Assembly: GCA_964401705.1 (NCBI GenBank)
Contig: CAYNZJ010000004.1
Location: forward strand, 1-38,385
DNA length: 38,385 bases
Source: 2-01-FULL-33-17 sp964401705
GTDB lineage: Bacteria; Patescibacteriota; Minisyncoccia; Phycocordibacterales; UBA9973
Reading direction: 5' to 3'
Below, in pieces: positions 1-6,328 of the stretch. The translations under genes were made by a program, and so were the position numbers. Below the pieces are notes generated by a model. It was not told the origin of the DNA. It did no database searches and saw only the letters and a list, made by a program, of their open reading frames with translations. Positions within the stretch are counted from its first letter, which is position 1. Every line of letters starts with the position of its first letter.

Positions 1-65
1 ATAAGGGAATCGAACCCTTGTCTACTGCTTGGAAGGCAGTCATTCTACCACTAAATTAATCCTGC
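1..65 (-). tRNA. tRNA-Gly (anticodon TCC), 3' end cut by window edge
   Basis: Read on the minus strand from 65 downwards, a cloverleaf is visible: a 7-nt acceptor strand GCAGGAT, a D arm with AGTGGTAGAAT, an anticodon arm ACTGC-CTTCCAA-GCAGT whose loop gives anticodon TCC, and a T arm AAGGG-TTCGATT-CCCTT. The closing acceptor strand and the 3' end lie beyond base 1. The anticodon and the TAGTGGTAGAAT D-arm are typical of bacterial tRNA-Gly. Confidence 0.93.
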
Positions 66-266
66 TAGATTTAAACCTCTTTGATTTAACTCTTAATATA
101 CTAGCGCAAAATGAAGAAAAAAGAAAGAGGGTAAATTAAATTATTCTTTTTTAGTATTATCTCAAGCGGAGACAAAAAAATTTATTGTTTTTATGATTAA
201 TTATGAAAAAGTACATCATTATTGACTATATTATTTTTTTGTGTTATTGTTTAAAAAAACAAAAAA

Positions 267-587
267 ATGAAAATAACCGCAAAAGAAGCCCACGAAATAT
301 CCCAGAAAGTATCTGGGATGGGAACAAGAAGAAAATTTTTAACCTTAAAAAGAAGACTTATCCGAGAGGAGCTAAAAAAAGCCAAATCTTTTTTAAGGTT
401 ATATCAATTATTTTTAATGGTAGATGAAAATACCAAATTAGACAAAAAAATTTTACTACTACTTATAGGAAAAGCCCAAAAACAAGACCATTGGGAAAAA
501 ATATATACATATCTAAATGAAAAAGATATGGCTTATGAGATTTTTAAATCTAAATGCCCTGAAAAAATATGGGCCAAAATACAATAA
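267..587 (+). CDS. hypothetical basic 106-aa protein
   Basis: I do not recognise this protein. It is 106 residues long, rich in Lys/Arg and predicted helical, with no membrane segment or signal peptide; the middle (about residues 20-60) is strongly cationic. The ATG at 267 follows an A-rich stretch without a Shine-Dalgarno. An overlapping frame (203-427) is less protein-like. A strong hairpin terminator follows the stop by a few bases, which supports this being a real transcribed gene. It is convergent with hup. Confidence is moderate because there is no recognisable family. Confidence 0.55.
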   Translation: MKITAKEAHEISQKVSGMGTRRKFLTLKRRLIREELKKAKSFLRLYQLFLMVDENTKLDKKILLLLIGKAQKQDHWEKIYTYLNEKDMAYEIFKSKCPEKIWAKIQ

Positions 588-592
588 AACAT

Positions 593-619
593 CACCCGCG
601 TAAAACCGGGTGTTTTTTA
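593..619 (+). terminator. intrinsic terminator of the 106-aa gene
   Basis: CACCCG (593-598) pairs with CGGGTG (607-612) and is followed directly by a T-run on the plus strand. Confidence 0.75.
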
Positions 620-635
620 TACTAAAAAGTAAATA

Positions 636-676
636 AACAAAAACCTCTGCCAAGGATTGGTAGAGGTTTTTGTTTT
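636..676. terminator. bidirectional terminator between the 106-aa gene and hup
   Basis: A long near-perfect stem (A-rich arm plus CCTCTGCCAA at 644-653 against TTGGTAGAGG at 657-666, GGA loop) has A-run/T-run flanks on both sides. It can terminate plus transcripts and also the minus-strand hup mRNA, whose stop codon is at 722-724. Confidence 0.8.
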
Positions 677-721
677 TAAATATTTTGGGATAGAGGTCCA
701 AAATACTATTAAATAAAAAGA

Positions 722-997
722 CTATTTTGCAACAGCGTCTTTTAGGGCTTTAGCAGCTCTAAATTTTGGAACGCGTGTTTTAGCGACTTTAACGCTTTCA
801 CCAGTCTTTGGATTTCGTGCCATACGAGCTGGACGATCTTTTACAGAAAAGATACCCAACCCTGCAATAGAAACTTCATCACCTTTTTTAAGAGTGTTAA
901 CAATTTCTTCGATGATAGCATTTATTAGCTCTTCTGAAGCTACTTTTGTACCACCAATGCGTGCATTAACGAAATCAGCAAGTGCTTGCTTGTTCAT
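722..997 (-). CDS. hup: HU-family nucleoid DNA-binding protein
   Basis: This is a 91-residue HU/IHF-family protein of normal length. It starts MNKQALADFVNARIG (two-helix dimerisation part). Then comes GDEVSIAGLGIFSVKDRPAR, the beta-arm region leading to the DNA-intercalating arm with RNPKTGE (about residues 61-67), and a C-terminal helix ending in KALKDAVAK. HU dimers bend and compact DNA. The gene stands alone between a bidirectional terminator and a clear upstream promoter, with a leader of about 60 nt. RNPKTGE matches the conserved RNP-x-T-G-E signature. The assignment is secure; whether it acts as a homodimer is inferred from the absence of a neighbouring paralogue. Confidence 0.97.
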   Translation of the reverse strand: MNKQALADFVNARIGGTKVASEELINAIIEEIVNTLKKGDEVSIAGLGIFSVKDRPARMARNPKTGESVKVAKTRVPKFRAAKALKDAVAK

Positions 998-1064
998 AAA
1001 TTGTATTACATTGAACTATTAAAAAGTCGACCGCCTGCGACAAGGGAAAGAGCAACTTGTATAT

Positions 1065-1094
1065 ATTATACCGCAAGGGTTTTATAACACGCAA
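1065..1094 (-). promoter_or_regulatory. sigma70-type promoter of hup
   Basis: On the minus strand there is TTGCGT (1094-1089), an 18-bp spacer, and TATAAT (1070-1065). Transcription would start near 1058, giving a leader of about 60 nt before the hup ATG. A weak GTCG/CGAC hairpin lies in the leader. Confidence 0.6.
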
Positions 1095-1106
1095 GTAAAA
1101 ATGGTA

Positions 1107-1135
1107 TTGACAATCCACACCCATAGTTTTATAAA
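1107..1135 (+). promoter_or_regulatory. consensus promoter TTGACA-N17-TATAAA facing rightwards
   Basis: TTGACA (1107-1112), a spacer of exactly 17 bp, and TATAAA (1130-1135). No protein gene follows on this strand. A 13-bp perfect inverted repeat sits over the expected start site. Confidence 0.55.
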
Positions 1136-1136
1136 A

Positions 1137-1166
1137 AGTGCATAGTATACATATATACTATGCACT
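1137..1166. repeat. perfect 13-bp inverted repeat at the expected start site
   Basis: AGTGCATAGTATA (1137-1149) and its exact reverse complement (1154-1166) are separated by CATA. Its position just after the -10 box fits a repressor operator; it could also be the first hairpin of a short RNA. Confidence 0.75.
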
Positions 1167-1225
1167 ATTATACGATTAAAATATTAAATGACGAAAAAAC
1201 GCCGGCTATGCCGGCGCCCTTTTTA
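1142..1225 (+). ncRNA. candidate short RNA, promoter to hairpin
   Basis: The promoter at 1107-1135 would give an RNA of about 85 nt. Its 5' part folds as the AGTGCATAGTATA hairpin and its 3' part ends at the CGCCGGC/GCCGGCG hairpin followed by CCCTTTTTATTT. No convincing open frame exists. The alternative is a decayed or repressed promoter without a functional RNA. Confidence 0.3.
1192..1216 (-). terminator. terminator downstream of the GIY-YIG gene
   Basis: CGCCGGC (1200-1206) pairs with GCCGGCG (1210-1216). On the minus strand the stem is followed immediately by a six-T run, so it ends transcripts from rny and the GIY-YIG gene. It may also work rightwards (CCCTTTTT follows). Confidence 0.75.
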
Positions 1226-1255
1226 TTTATTGAGTAATTTTAATATTTTTTATTT

Positions 1256-1269
1256 TACTACCGGGCAAC
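1256..1269. repeat. 14-bp direct repeat, copy 1 (duplicate of the rny 3' end)
   Basis: TACTACCGGGCAAC here is identical to 1563-1576, which encodes the last codons and stop of rny. This copy lies on the far side of the GIY-YIG gene. Confidence 0.8.
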
Positions 1270-1572
1270 CCCGGTAGTGAAACTTTGGCTTAGGATTTAA
1301 TAAAATAATCTTTCAATCTTCTTTTAAACATTCTTCTACCGGTGTTTGTCTTTAGATATTTTTCACGTCTTTTTGCATCCGATTCTTCTGTACATGCTTC
1401 GTAATATATTATTTTCCAAGGTAAATATGGTTTAGTGGATTTATTAAATCCTTTGTTATGTTCAACAAGTCTTCTTTTTAAATCAGAAGTATATCCAAAA
1501 TATAGATTATCATTTTTTAAACTTTGTAAACAATATACATAAAACATAACTAGCCAAAGATCTACTACCGGG
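1270..1572 (-). mobile_element. putative GIY-YIG cassette bounded by inverted repeats
   Basis: The ends 1270-1290 and 1552-1572 are imperfect inverted repeats of 21 bp. Reading inwards they share AGCCAAAG, a 4-base variable block and ACTACCGGG, with 18 of 21 positions matching. They enclose exactly one gene, the GIY-YIG nuclease. A 14-bp direct repeat of the rny end flanks it. The left end also forms a hairpin that lacks a T-run and so does not look like a terminator. A small mobile or homing-like unit is an inference; decayed local repeats are the alternative. Confidence 0.45.
1290..1547 (-). CDS. GIY-YIG nuclease family protein (UPF0213/YhbQ-like)
   Basis: This is an 85-residue single-domain GIY-YIG protein, the usual size of the small UPF0213/YhbQ-like group. 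The YVY and YFGYT elements of the GIY-YIG core are at residues 3-5 and 16-20. RRLVEHN follows with the conserved Arg and the EHN segment, then a Glu-rich stretch and a basic C-terminus. The family cuts DNA one strand at a time using a metal ion; the cellular role of small stand-alone members is poorly known. The gene lies 17 nt past the rny stop on the same strand and is closely bordered by inverted repeats sharing AGCCAAAG. That makes it look like a cargo or driver gene of a small inserted unit rather than an old operon partner. Confidence 0.92.
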   Translation of the reverse strand: MFYVYCLQSLKNDNLYFGYTSDLKRRLVEHNKGFNKSTKPYLPWKIIYYEACTEESDAKRREKYLKTNTGRRMFKRRLKDYFIKS

Positions 1573-1576
1573 CAAC
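1563..1576. repeat. 14-bp direct repeat, copy 2 (rny stop region)
   Basis: TACTACCGGGCAAC contains the rny stop codon (complement of CTA at 1565-1567) and the last codons Val-Ala-Arg. It is identical to 1256-1269. Confidence 0.8.
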
Positions 1577-3094
1577 TTCAATAAGTCTGTTTTCTCTTAT
1601 CAAGACTACTCTTATTTCGCCAGGGTAGGTTAGATCAGATTCAATTTTCTTTGCAATATCGCGAGCCATTTCACGAGCTCCAAGATCAGTGACTTCACTT
1701 GGTTTTACAAATACTCGGACTTCGCGACCAGCGGACAGGGCCCAAACCTTTTCTACTCCACCAAATGACATAGCTAATGATTCCAGGTCAGCAAGGCGTT
1801 TTAAATAGTTCTCTACTGTGTCACGGCGAGCTCCAGGACGAGAGCCAGATATAATGTCCGCAGTTTGGACAATTACGGCTTCTACGGTTTCATGTGGACA
1901 GTCGTCATGGTGGGACTTCATAGCGGTAATTATTCGCTTGTCAGCACCAAACTTTTCCAAAATACGAATACCAATATCAATGTGTGTTCCTTGGACTTCA
2001 TGATCTAGTGCTTTACCAATGTCATGTACCAATGCCCCGGCTTTGGCTATGGCTACATCCGCCCCAATTTCAGCAGCAATCATACCAGCAACATGGGCCA
2101 TTTCCACACTGTGTTGCAATACATTTTGTCCATAACTAGTACGGAAATAAAGTCGTCCAACAATAGCAATTATGCGTGGGTCGAGTGTTACAATACCTAG
2201 TTCCATTACGGCTTGTTCACCCTTTTGTTTAATTATGTTATTGATGTCTTTTTTAGCTTTTTCTATCTCTTCTTCAATCTTTGCTGGTTGAATCCGGCCA
2301 TCAAGAACTAGATTTTCCAATGCTATCCGAGCAATTTGTCTTCGAACTGGATCAAATGATGAAACCACGATAACCCCTGGGGCATCATCAACAATTAATT
2401 CAACTCCGGCAGCTTGTTCAAAAGCACGAATATTTCGACCTTCTTTACCAATGATTTTACCTTTAATGTCATCATTGGGTATAGCCACATTGGTTGTCAT
2501 CATTTCACTAGCAGTCGAGCTAGCAAGACGCTGAATAGATGTAGCTAGGATTTCTTTAGCTCTCAATGCTAATTTATCCTGAGCGTCACGGTCAAACTTT
2601 TGTAAACGAACTAACAGGTCTTCTTCATATTCGGCTTCGGCACGCTTCATTATTTGTTCACGAGCTTCAAGCATAGTTAGAGATGCAACTAATTCAAGCT
2701 TTTTATCTTGTTCGGTTTTAGCTTCATCTAATTTTGCCTTTAAAGTATTAACTTCTTCAAGTTTTGACTTTAATTCTTCAGCACTTTTATCAATATCGAC
2801 TTGTCTTTTATCAACAAGAGCCTCTTTGGCATGAATACGTTCCTCTTCTTTTTTAATCCCTTCGCGCATTATACGGTCGTCATTTTTGACTTCGTCGCGC
2901 AGTTTGTCGGCATCCTTTTTACCGGCATCTACAATTTTTTGTGCTTCTTCCTTGGCAGCAATCATCATCTGCTTGAGTTCAAGCTCGATGGATCCTTTTT
3001 TACCTAGAGATACAACTTGGCGGATAAAATACCCAGCAATAACCCCGATTCCAAGACCGAGAAGCACAAGGAGAATAATTCCTAGTGTTCCCAT
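1565..3094 (-). CDS. rny: Ribonuclease Y
   Basis: RNase Y is a membrane-anchored endoribonuclease that starts mRNA decay. The 509-residue protein has the full family layout: an N-terminal transmembrane helix (about residues 3-25), a long charged coiled coil (to about 200), a KH RNA-binding domain with the GKIIGKEGRNIRAFE signature (about 212-226), and an HD domain with HSVEMAHVAG and the catalytic LVHDIGKALDHE (about residues 330-370). It ends LIEVAR, the normal C-terminal position for the family. The stop codon lies inside one of the inverted repeats bordering the GIY-YIG gene, so the insertion appears to have spared the coding end. The ATG at 3094 gives the membrane helix directly and is the preferred start. 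Confidence 0.97.
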   Translation of the reverse strand: MGTLGIILLVLLGLGIGVIAGYFIRQVVSLGKKGSIELELKQMMIAAKEEAQKIVDAGKKDADKLRDEVKNDDRIMREGIKKEEERIHAKEALVDKRQVDIDKSAEELKSKLEEVNTLKAKLDEAKTEQDKKLELVASLTMLEAREQIMKRAEAEYEEDLLVRLQKFDRDAQDKLALRAKEILATSIQRLASSTASEMMTTNVAIPNDDIKGKIIGKEGRNIRAFEQAAGVELIVDDAPGVIVVSSFDPVRRQIARIALENLVLDGRIQPAKIEEEIEKAKKDINNIIKQKGEQAVMELGIVTLDPRIIAIVGRLYFRTSYGQNVLQHSVEMAHVAGMIAAEIGADVAIAKAGALVHDIGKALDHEVQGTHIDIGIRILEKFGADKRIITAMKSHHDDCPHETVEAVIVQTADIISGSRPGARRDTVENYLKRLADLESLAMSFGGVEKVWALSAGREVRVFVKPSEVTDLGAREMARDIAKKIESDLTYPGEIRVVLIRENRLIEVAR

Positions 3095-3200
3095 AAAAAT
3101 TAATAATTAAAGAATAATAATCTATCGTTACTGTATAAGCCAATACTAGCAGAATATGTAAAATATTGCGAGTTTTTTAATTGTTTTTATAAATATAGAT

Positions 3201-3237
3201 ATAAAAAATAGCAAAATGGTTATATAGACCATTTTGC
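3201..3237 (-). terminator. terminator of the 205-aa membrane coiled-coil gene
   Basis: GCAAAATGGT (3211-3220) pairs with ACCATTTTGC (3228-3237). On the minus strand the stem is followed by TATTTTTTAT. Confidence 0.8.
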
Positions 3238-3245
3238 CAGTATTT

Positions 3246-3863
3246 TTATATAGAGATAGAAGGTTTTATAACGTTCTTTTCTCCGTCCCCATAAAAAAGA
3301 AGTTTTAATTGTTCAACTTCTTTTTCAAGAGGATTTAATTTATCTTTTTCCCCTGCAACGATAGATTGAAGTTCAAGAATCTCTTCATTTATTTTATCTA
3401 AATCCTCATTAAGACGGATTAGGTCATCTTGTTTTTGCTCAGAGTCAATAGACTCAATTTCTAAACATAATTTTTTGTGTTCTTCCAACTTTTCCCCTAA
3501 GGATTTCTCTATTTCAATAAGAGGGGTCTTTATCTCTTCGATTTCTTTTTGGAAACCATTGATTAGCCCTTCAACATGAACTTTGTTTATTAATGCTTTA
3601 CTCCAAGAGCCCATTTTATAGACTTTAAAGCAACCAAAAATTGCAAGGACGACAAAAATAAATCCTGGGACCACAATCATCAAAATTTCGGCCTTTTGTT
3701 TAATTGAGACCATAGCTACGATTAAACCAACGATCCCAAAAAATGATGAAATTTGAATTTCCGAGTTAAGTCTGGGGAATAAACCACCCCAAGATCTGTC
3801 ATACGATGGTTTTAAACCTTTTTCCCAAAGGATTCTGGCGGTTAATTTTTCTGTTGTTTTCAT
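3246..3863 (-). CDS. hypothetical membrane protein with C-terminal coiled coil
   Basis: No family is recognised. The 205 residues comprise a short cytosolic N-terminus, two hydrophobic helices (about residues 37-55 and 60-80), and a long Glu/Lys/Leu-rich stretch (about 95-190) predicted to be a coiled coil. The short GLFPRLNSEIQ stretch before the first helix could lie at the membrane. It stands alone between rny and clpP, with its own hairpin terminator and another hairpin upstream, so it is probably monocistronic. A scaffold or membrane-tethering role is possible, but nothing in the sequence shows it. Confidence 0.8.
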   Translation of the reverse strand: MKTTEKLTARILWEKGLKPSYDRSWGGLFPRLNSEIQISSFFGIVGLIVAMVSIKQKAEILMIVVPGFIFVVLAIFGCFKVYKMGSWSKALINKVHVEGLINGFQKEIEEIKTPLIEIEKSLGEKLEEHKKLCLEIESIDSEQKQDDLIRLNEDLDKINEEILELQSIVAGEKDKLNPLEKEVEQLKLLFYGDGEKNVIKPSISI

Positions 3864-3888
3864 TTTATAATTTTTTTATTAATATAAA

Positions 3889-3912
3889 CAATACCCCTTT
3901 TGTGGGGTATTG
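3889..3912 (-). terminator. hairpin terminator of clpP
   Basis: CAATACCCC (3889-3897) pairs with GGGGTATTG (3904-3912). The minus-strand tail is only moderately T-rich (TTTATATT). It lies between the clpP stop and the start of the 205-aa gene. Confidence 0.65.
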
Positions 3913-3933
3913 TCAATATATTATAATTATTGT

Positions 3934-4521
3934 TTATTTATTTTTCGTTAAGACCTCATCAATGATTCCATAAGCTTTAGCTTCTTGGGATCCCATCCAG
4001 TTGTCGCGGTCCATATCTTTTTCTATTTGAGCATTAGATTTACCAGTATTTTTGGAAAGGATTTTAATTAAATTTTCTTTAGTTTTTAGGATATGTTTAG
4101 CGGCAATTTCAATATCACTAGCTTGACCCTCGGCACCACCTAGAACTTGGTGAATCATAATTTCACTATTAGGCAATGCAAACCTTTTACCCTTTGCACC
4201 AGCAGATAATAGCATTGCGCCCATAGATGCTGCCATACCAACACAAATAGTAGATACATCGGGTTTGATAAAGTTCATTGTATCTATTATTGCCATTCCA
4301 GCATGAACATGCCCACCTGGGGAATTAATGTAAAGGGAAATATCTTTTTTAGGGTCTTGATGCGCAAGATGTAGTAGTTGAGCAATAACAACATTAGCAA
4401 CTTCATCGTTAATTGAACCCGCTAAAAAGACAATGCGTTCATTTAAAAGACGTGAATAAATGTCATATGCGCGCTCACCTTGGGGTGATTTTTCAATAAC
4501 TGTGGGGATTAAATAACTCAT
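3934..4521 (-). CDS. clpP: ATP-dependent Clp protease proteolytic subunit
   Basis: ClpP forms the two-ring serine-protease chamber that degrades proteins fed to it by Clp ATPases. The 195-residue length is typical. The catalytic triad is visible: Ser99 in GMAASMGAM, His124 in SEIMIHQ and Asp173 in MDRDNWM. The oxyanion-loop glycines are in INSPGG (about 65-70). The N-terminus (LIPTVIE) matches mature ClpP with essentially no propeptide. No clpX or clpA lies in the window. Trigger factor is the next gene upstream on the same strand, as in the classical tig-clpP order, but a terminator hairpin and a second long hairpin separate them, so the two are probably not simply co-transcribed. Confidence 0.98.
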   Translation of the reverse strand: MSYLIPTVIEKSPQGERAYDIYSRLLNERIVFLAGSINDEVANVVIAQLLHLAHQDPKKDISLYINSPGGHVHAGMAIIDTMNFIKPDVSTICVGMAASMGAMLLSAGAKGKRFALPNSEIMIHQVLGGAEGQASDIEIAAKHILKTKENLIKILSKNTGKSNAQIEKDMDRDNWMGSQEAKAYGIIDEVLTKNK

Positions 4522-4562
4522 ATATAATTTAAATTAGTTTTATAAAGCTAGTATACCACAAA

Positions 4563-4588
4563 ACAAAACCCCATTTAAGGGGTTTTGT
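4563..4588 (-). terminator. terminator of tig
   Basis: ACAAAACCCC (4563-4572) pairs with GGGGTTTTGT (4579-4588), with loop ATTTAA. The minus strand is T-rich through and after the stem. Confidence 0.75.
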
Positions 4589-4594
4589 AGTGGA

Positions 4595-4660
4595 ACAAAA
4601 TATTCTTTGAAAAATGTCCGAGGATCCTTTGGCGTAGGACTTTTGAAAAAAATATTTTGT
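4595..4660. repeat. long imperfect hairpin in the tig 3' region
   Basis: Outer arms ACAAAATATT (4595-4604) and AATATTTTGT (4651-4660) pair perfectly. An inner stem has AAAA/TTTT and GTCC (4616-4619)/GGAC (4637-4640), and the apex carries the palindrome AGGATCCT. It lies just past the tig stop and before the tig terminator, so it would be part of the tig mRNA tail. Confidence 0.6.
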
Positions 4661-4672
4661 GAAACCTATTTT

Positions 4673-5737
4673 CTATTGTGCATCTAGGAATTCAAAAGTT
4701 TTTTCGTTTTTTAATTGAGATTCAACATATAGTTTTGCGCGAAGGGGATCAAGATCTTTATACATTGCTTTTAATTGTTCTACTTCTTTTTCAACTTGAT
4801 CGGCATCTGGTGTGATATTTTCTAATTTTGCAATTTCATCCAGTGCTAATTGGAGTTTCACACGCTTCTCAGCTGATGGGCGCCATTCGGTTTTAATATC
4901 ATCCATACTTTTACCAATCATCTTTGCGTATTCATCTAGATTCATTCCAGAATTTGCAAGGTCGGATTCCATCCGGTATGCCATTCTTTCAATCTCACCA
5001 TCGATTAGTAAATCAGGGATACTGGTTTCCATTTCATCAATTATTTTTTCACCAATTGCCATTCGAATTTTGTCGCTTTCAATCATTTCTTTTTCCTTTT
5101 GCATATTTTCACGGATTTTGTTTTTCAAATCATCAAGTGTCTTGAAATTATCACCAAAGCTTTGCGCAAATTCATCATTTAATTCAAGAAGTTTTATTTC
5201 TTCTTTAATTTCATTATGATTTTCATCATGAACACTACCGTCTTCATGAGTGTGAGTCTTGGGACCACCGGCACGCATCTTTTGTAATTCAGCTAGAGAC
5301 TTTTCAACTTCTTCATCAGTTACCGCTACTGTTTGTTTGTTTTTGTTTTCATTTTTAGCAATTTTTTTATAATCACTTAATTTTATTTTTGGCATTACAG
5401 TAACAGTCATTTTGAATTCCATTGGATTATCCCGAGCAATCTTTGTGATGTTAATATCTGGGCGACCAATAGCATCCGGTGCATGATTTGTAATAATGTC
5501 ACCGTATTCTTTCATTAAAGCTTCTTCCGCCATTGCTTCAAGTATTGCCATATCTTGTAAATATTGGCGAGCGGTAGCTGGGGGAACTTGGCCTTTGCGG
5601 AAACCATCAATTTCTATTTCTTTTGCAAGTCTTGCAAGAGCTATTTCTTCATGTATAACTAAATCTTCATATGGAATTGTTCCACTAATCTCAACACGAG
5701 AATTTTCTAATTCTTTTTTTGTATATTTTGCTGACAT
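4673..5737 (-). CDS. tig: Trigger factor lacking the PPIase domain
   Basis: Trigger factor binds ribosomes and shields nascent chains. The N-terminal ribosome-binding domain is clear, with EIDGFRKGQVPPATARQYL (about residues 42-60) carrying the FRKG-x-P signature. The substrate-binding C-terminal domain resumes at LNDEFAQSFGDNFKTLDDLK (about 190-210) and runs to the end. Between them a canonical protein has an FKBP-type PPIase domain of roughly 90-100 residues. Here there is only a short linker rich in His, Glu and Asn (THTHEDGSVHDENHNE). At 354 residues the protein is clearly shorter than the usual length of about 430. It is a chaperone without prolyl-isomerase activity, by inference. The pyrophosphatase stop is 2 nt upstream, so the two genes look co-transcribed. 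Confidence 0.93.
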   Translation of the reverse strand: MSAKYTKKELENSRVEISGTIPYEDLVIHEEIALARLAKEIEIDGFRKGQVPPATARQYLQDMAILEAMAEEALMKEYGDIITNHAPDAIGRPDINITKIARDNPMEFKMTVTVMPKIKLSDYKKIAKNENKNKQTVAVTDEEVEKSLAELQKMRAGGPKTHTHEDGSVHDENHNEIKEEIKLLELNDEFAQSFGDNFKTLDDLKNKIRENMQKEKEMIESDKIRMAIGEKIIDEMETSIPDLLIDGEIERMAYRMESDLANSGMNLDEYAKMIGKSMDDIKTEWRPSAEKRVKLQLALDEIAKLENITPDADQVEKEVEQLKAMYKDLDPLRAKLYVESQLKNEKTFEFLDAQ

Positions 5738-5739
5738 AA

Positions 5740-6327
5740 TTATTCTTCAAATTTTGGTAAATAATCTTTTGTATAACGCTCCTCGCATTCTTTAATTATT
5801 TTGATTGCTTCTTGTGTATCAAAGAACCCAAGAACTTTACAAAGTCCTGGTTTTTTTAAATCTTTATAATGTTCAAAATAATGTTGTGTTTCTTTAATTA
5901 TATGTTCACCTAAATCTTCTAGTTTTTGGATATGGTCCATTCTTTTGTCATCAGACAAAACAGCGATGACTTTATCATCCATTTCACCAGAATCTTCAAA
6001 CTTCATTATCCCAATTATTCGAGCTTCAACTAAACACCCTGCAACTAATGGTTCAGTAACATTTGCAATTAATACATCAATAGCATCACCATCACCATCA
6101 AGTGTGCCAGGGATTGCACCATAAGCTACTGGATATGCGAGAGATGAATACCCTACGCGATCAAGTTTTAGTTGGCCAGATTCTGTAATAATTTCATATT
6201 TATTTAATGTACCTGCACTTATTTCAAGAACAGTATTCACAATACCTTTTTCTTCATCAACAAAAGCTGGTAATACATGTAACAAGTTGTACATGTATTT
6301 GCTTGGTTTCATGTTTATATTTGCCAT
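5740..6327 (-). CDS. ppa: Inorganic pyrophosphatase (soluble, family I)
   Basis: This enzyme hydrolyses pyrophosphate to phosphate and so pulls biosynthetic reactions forward. The family I active-site segment DGDGDAIDVLI is present (canonical D-x-D-P-x-D-V, with the Pro replaced by Ala), along with YPVAYGAIPGT and the later D-D-K metal/phosphate residues in EMDDKVIAVLSDD. The start is placed at ATG 6327, giving 195 aa: an in-frame extension upstream to 6345 would begin with TTG inside nusA. The ATG follows the nusA stop by one base (TAATATG), and a GAGG lies about 10 nt before it. It therefore belongs to a nusA-ppa-tig operon. Confidence 0.95.
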   Translation of the reverse strand: MANINMKPSKYMYNLLHVLPAFVDEEKGIVNTVLEISAGTLNKYEIITESGQLKLDRVGYSSLAYPVAYGAIPGTLDGDGDAIDVLIANVTEPLVAGCLVEARIIGIMKFEDSGEMDDKVIAVLSDDKRMDHIQKLEDLGEHIIKETQHYFEHYKDLKKPGLCKVLGFFDTQEAIKIIKECEERYTKDYLPKFEE

Positions 6328-6328
6328 A

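Noticed and set aside
203..427. Open frame of 74 codons overlapping the 106-aa gene
   Set aside because: The other frame is longer, ends next to a terminator, and has more protein-like composition.
1257..1278. Hairpin ACTACCGGG/CCCGGTAGT as a terminator of the GIY-YIG gene
   Set aside because: Neither strand has a T-run after the stem. The following hairpin at 1200-1216 is the proper terminator.
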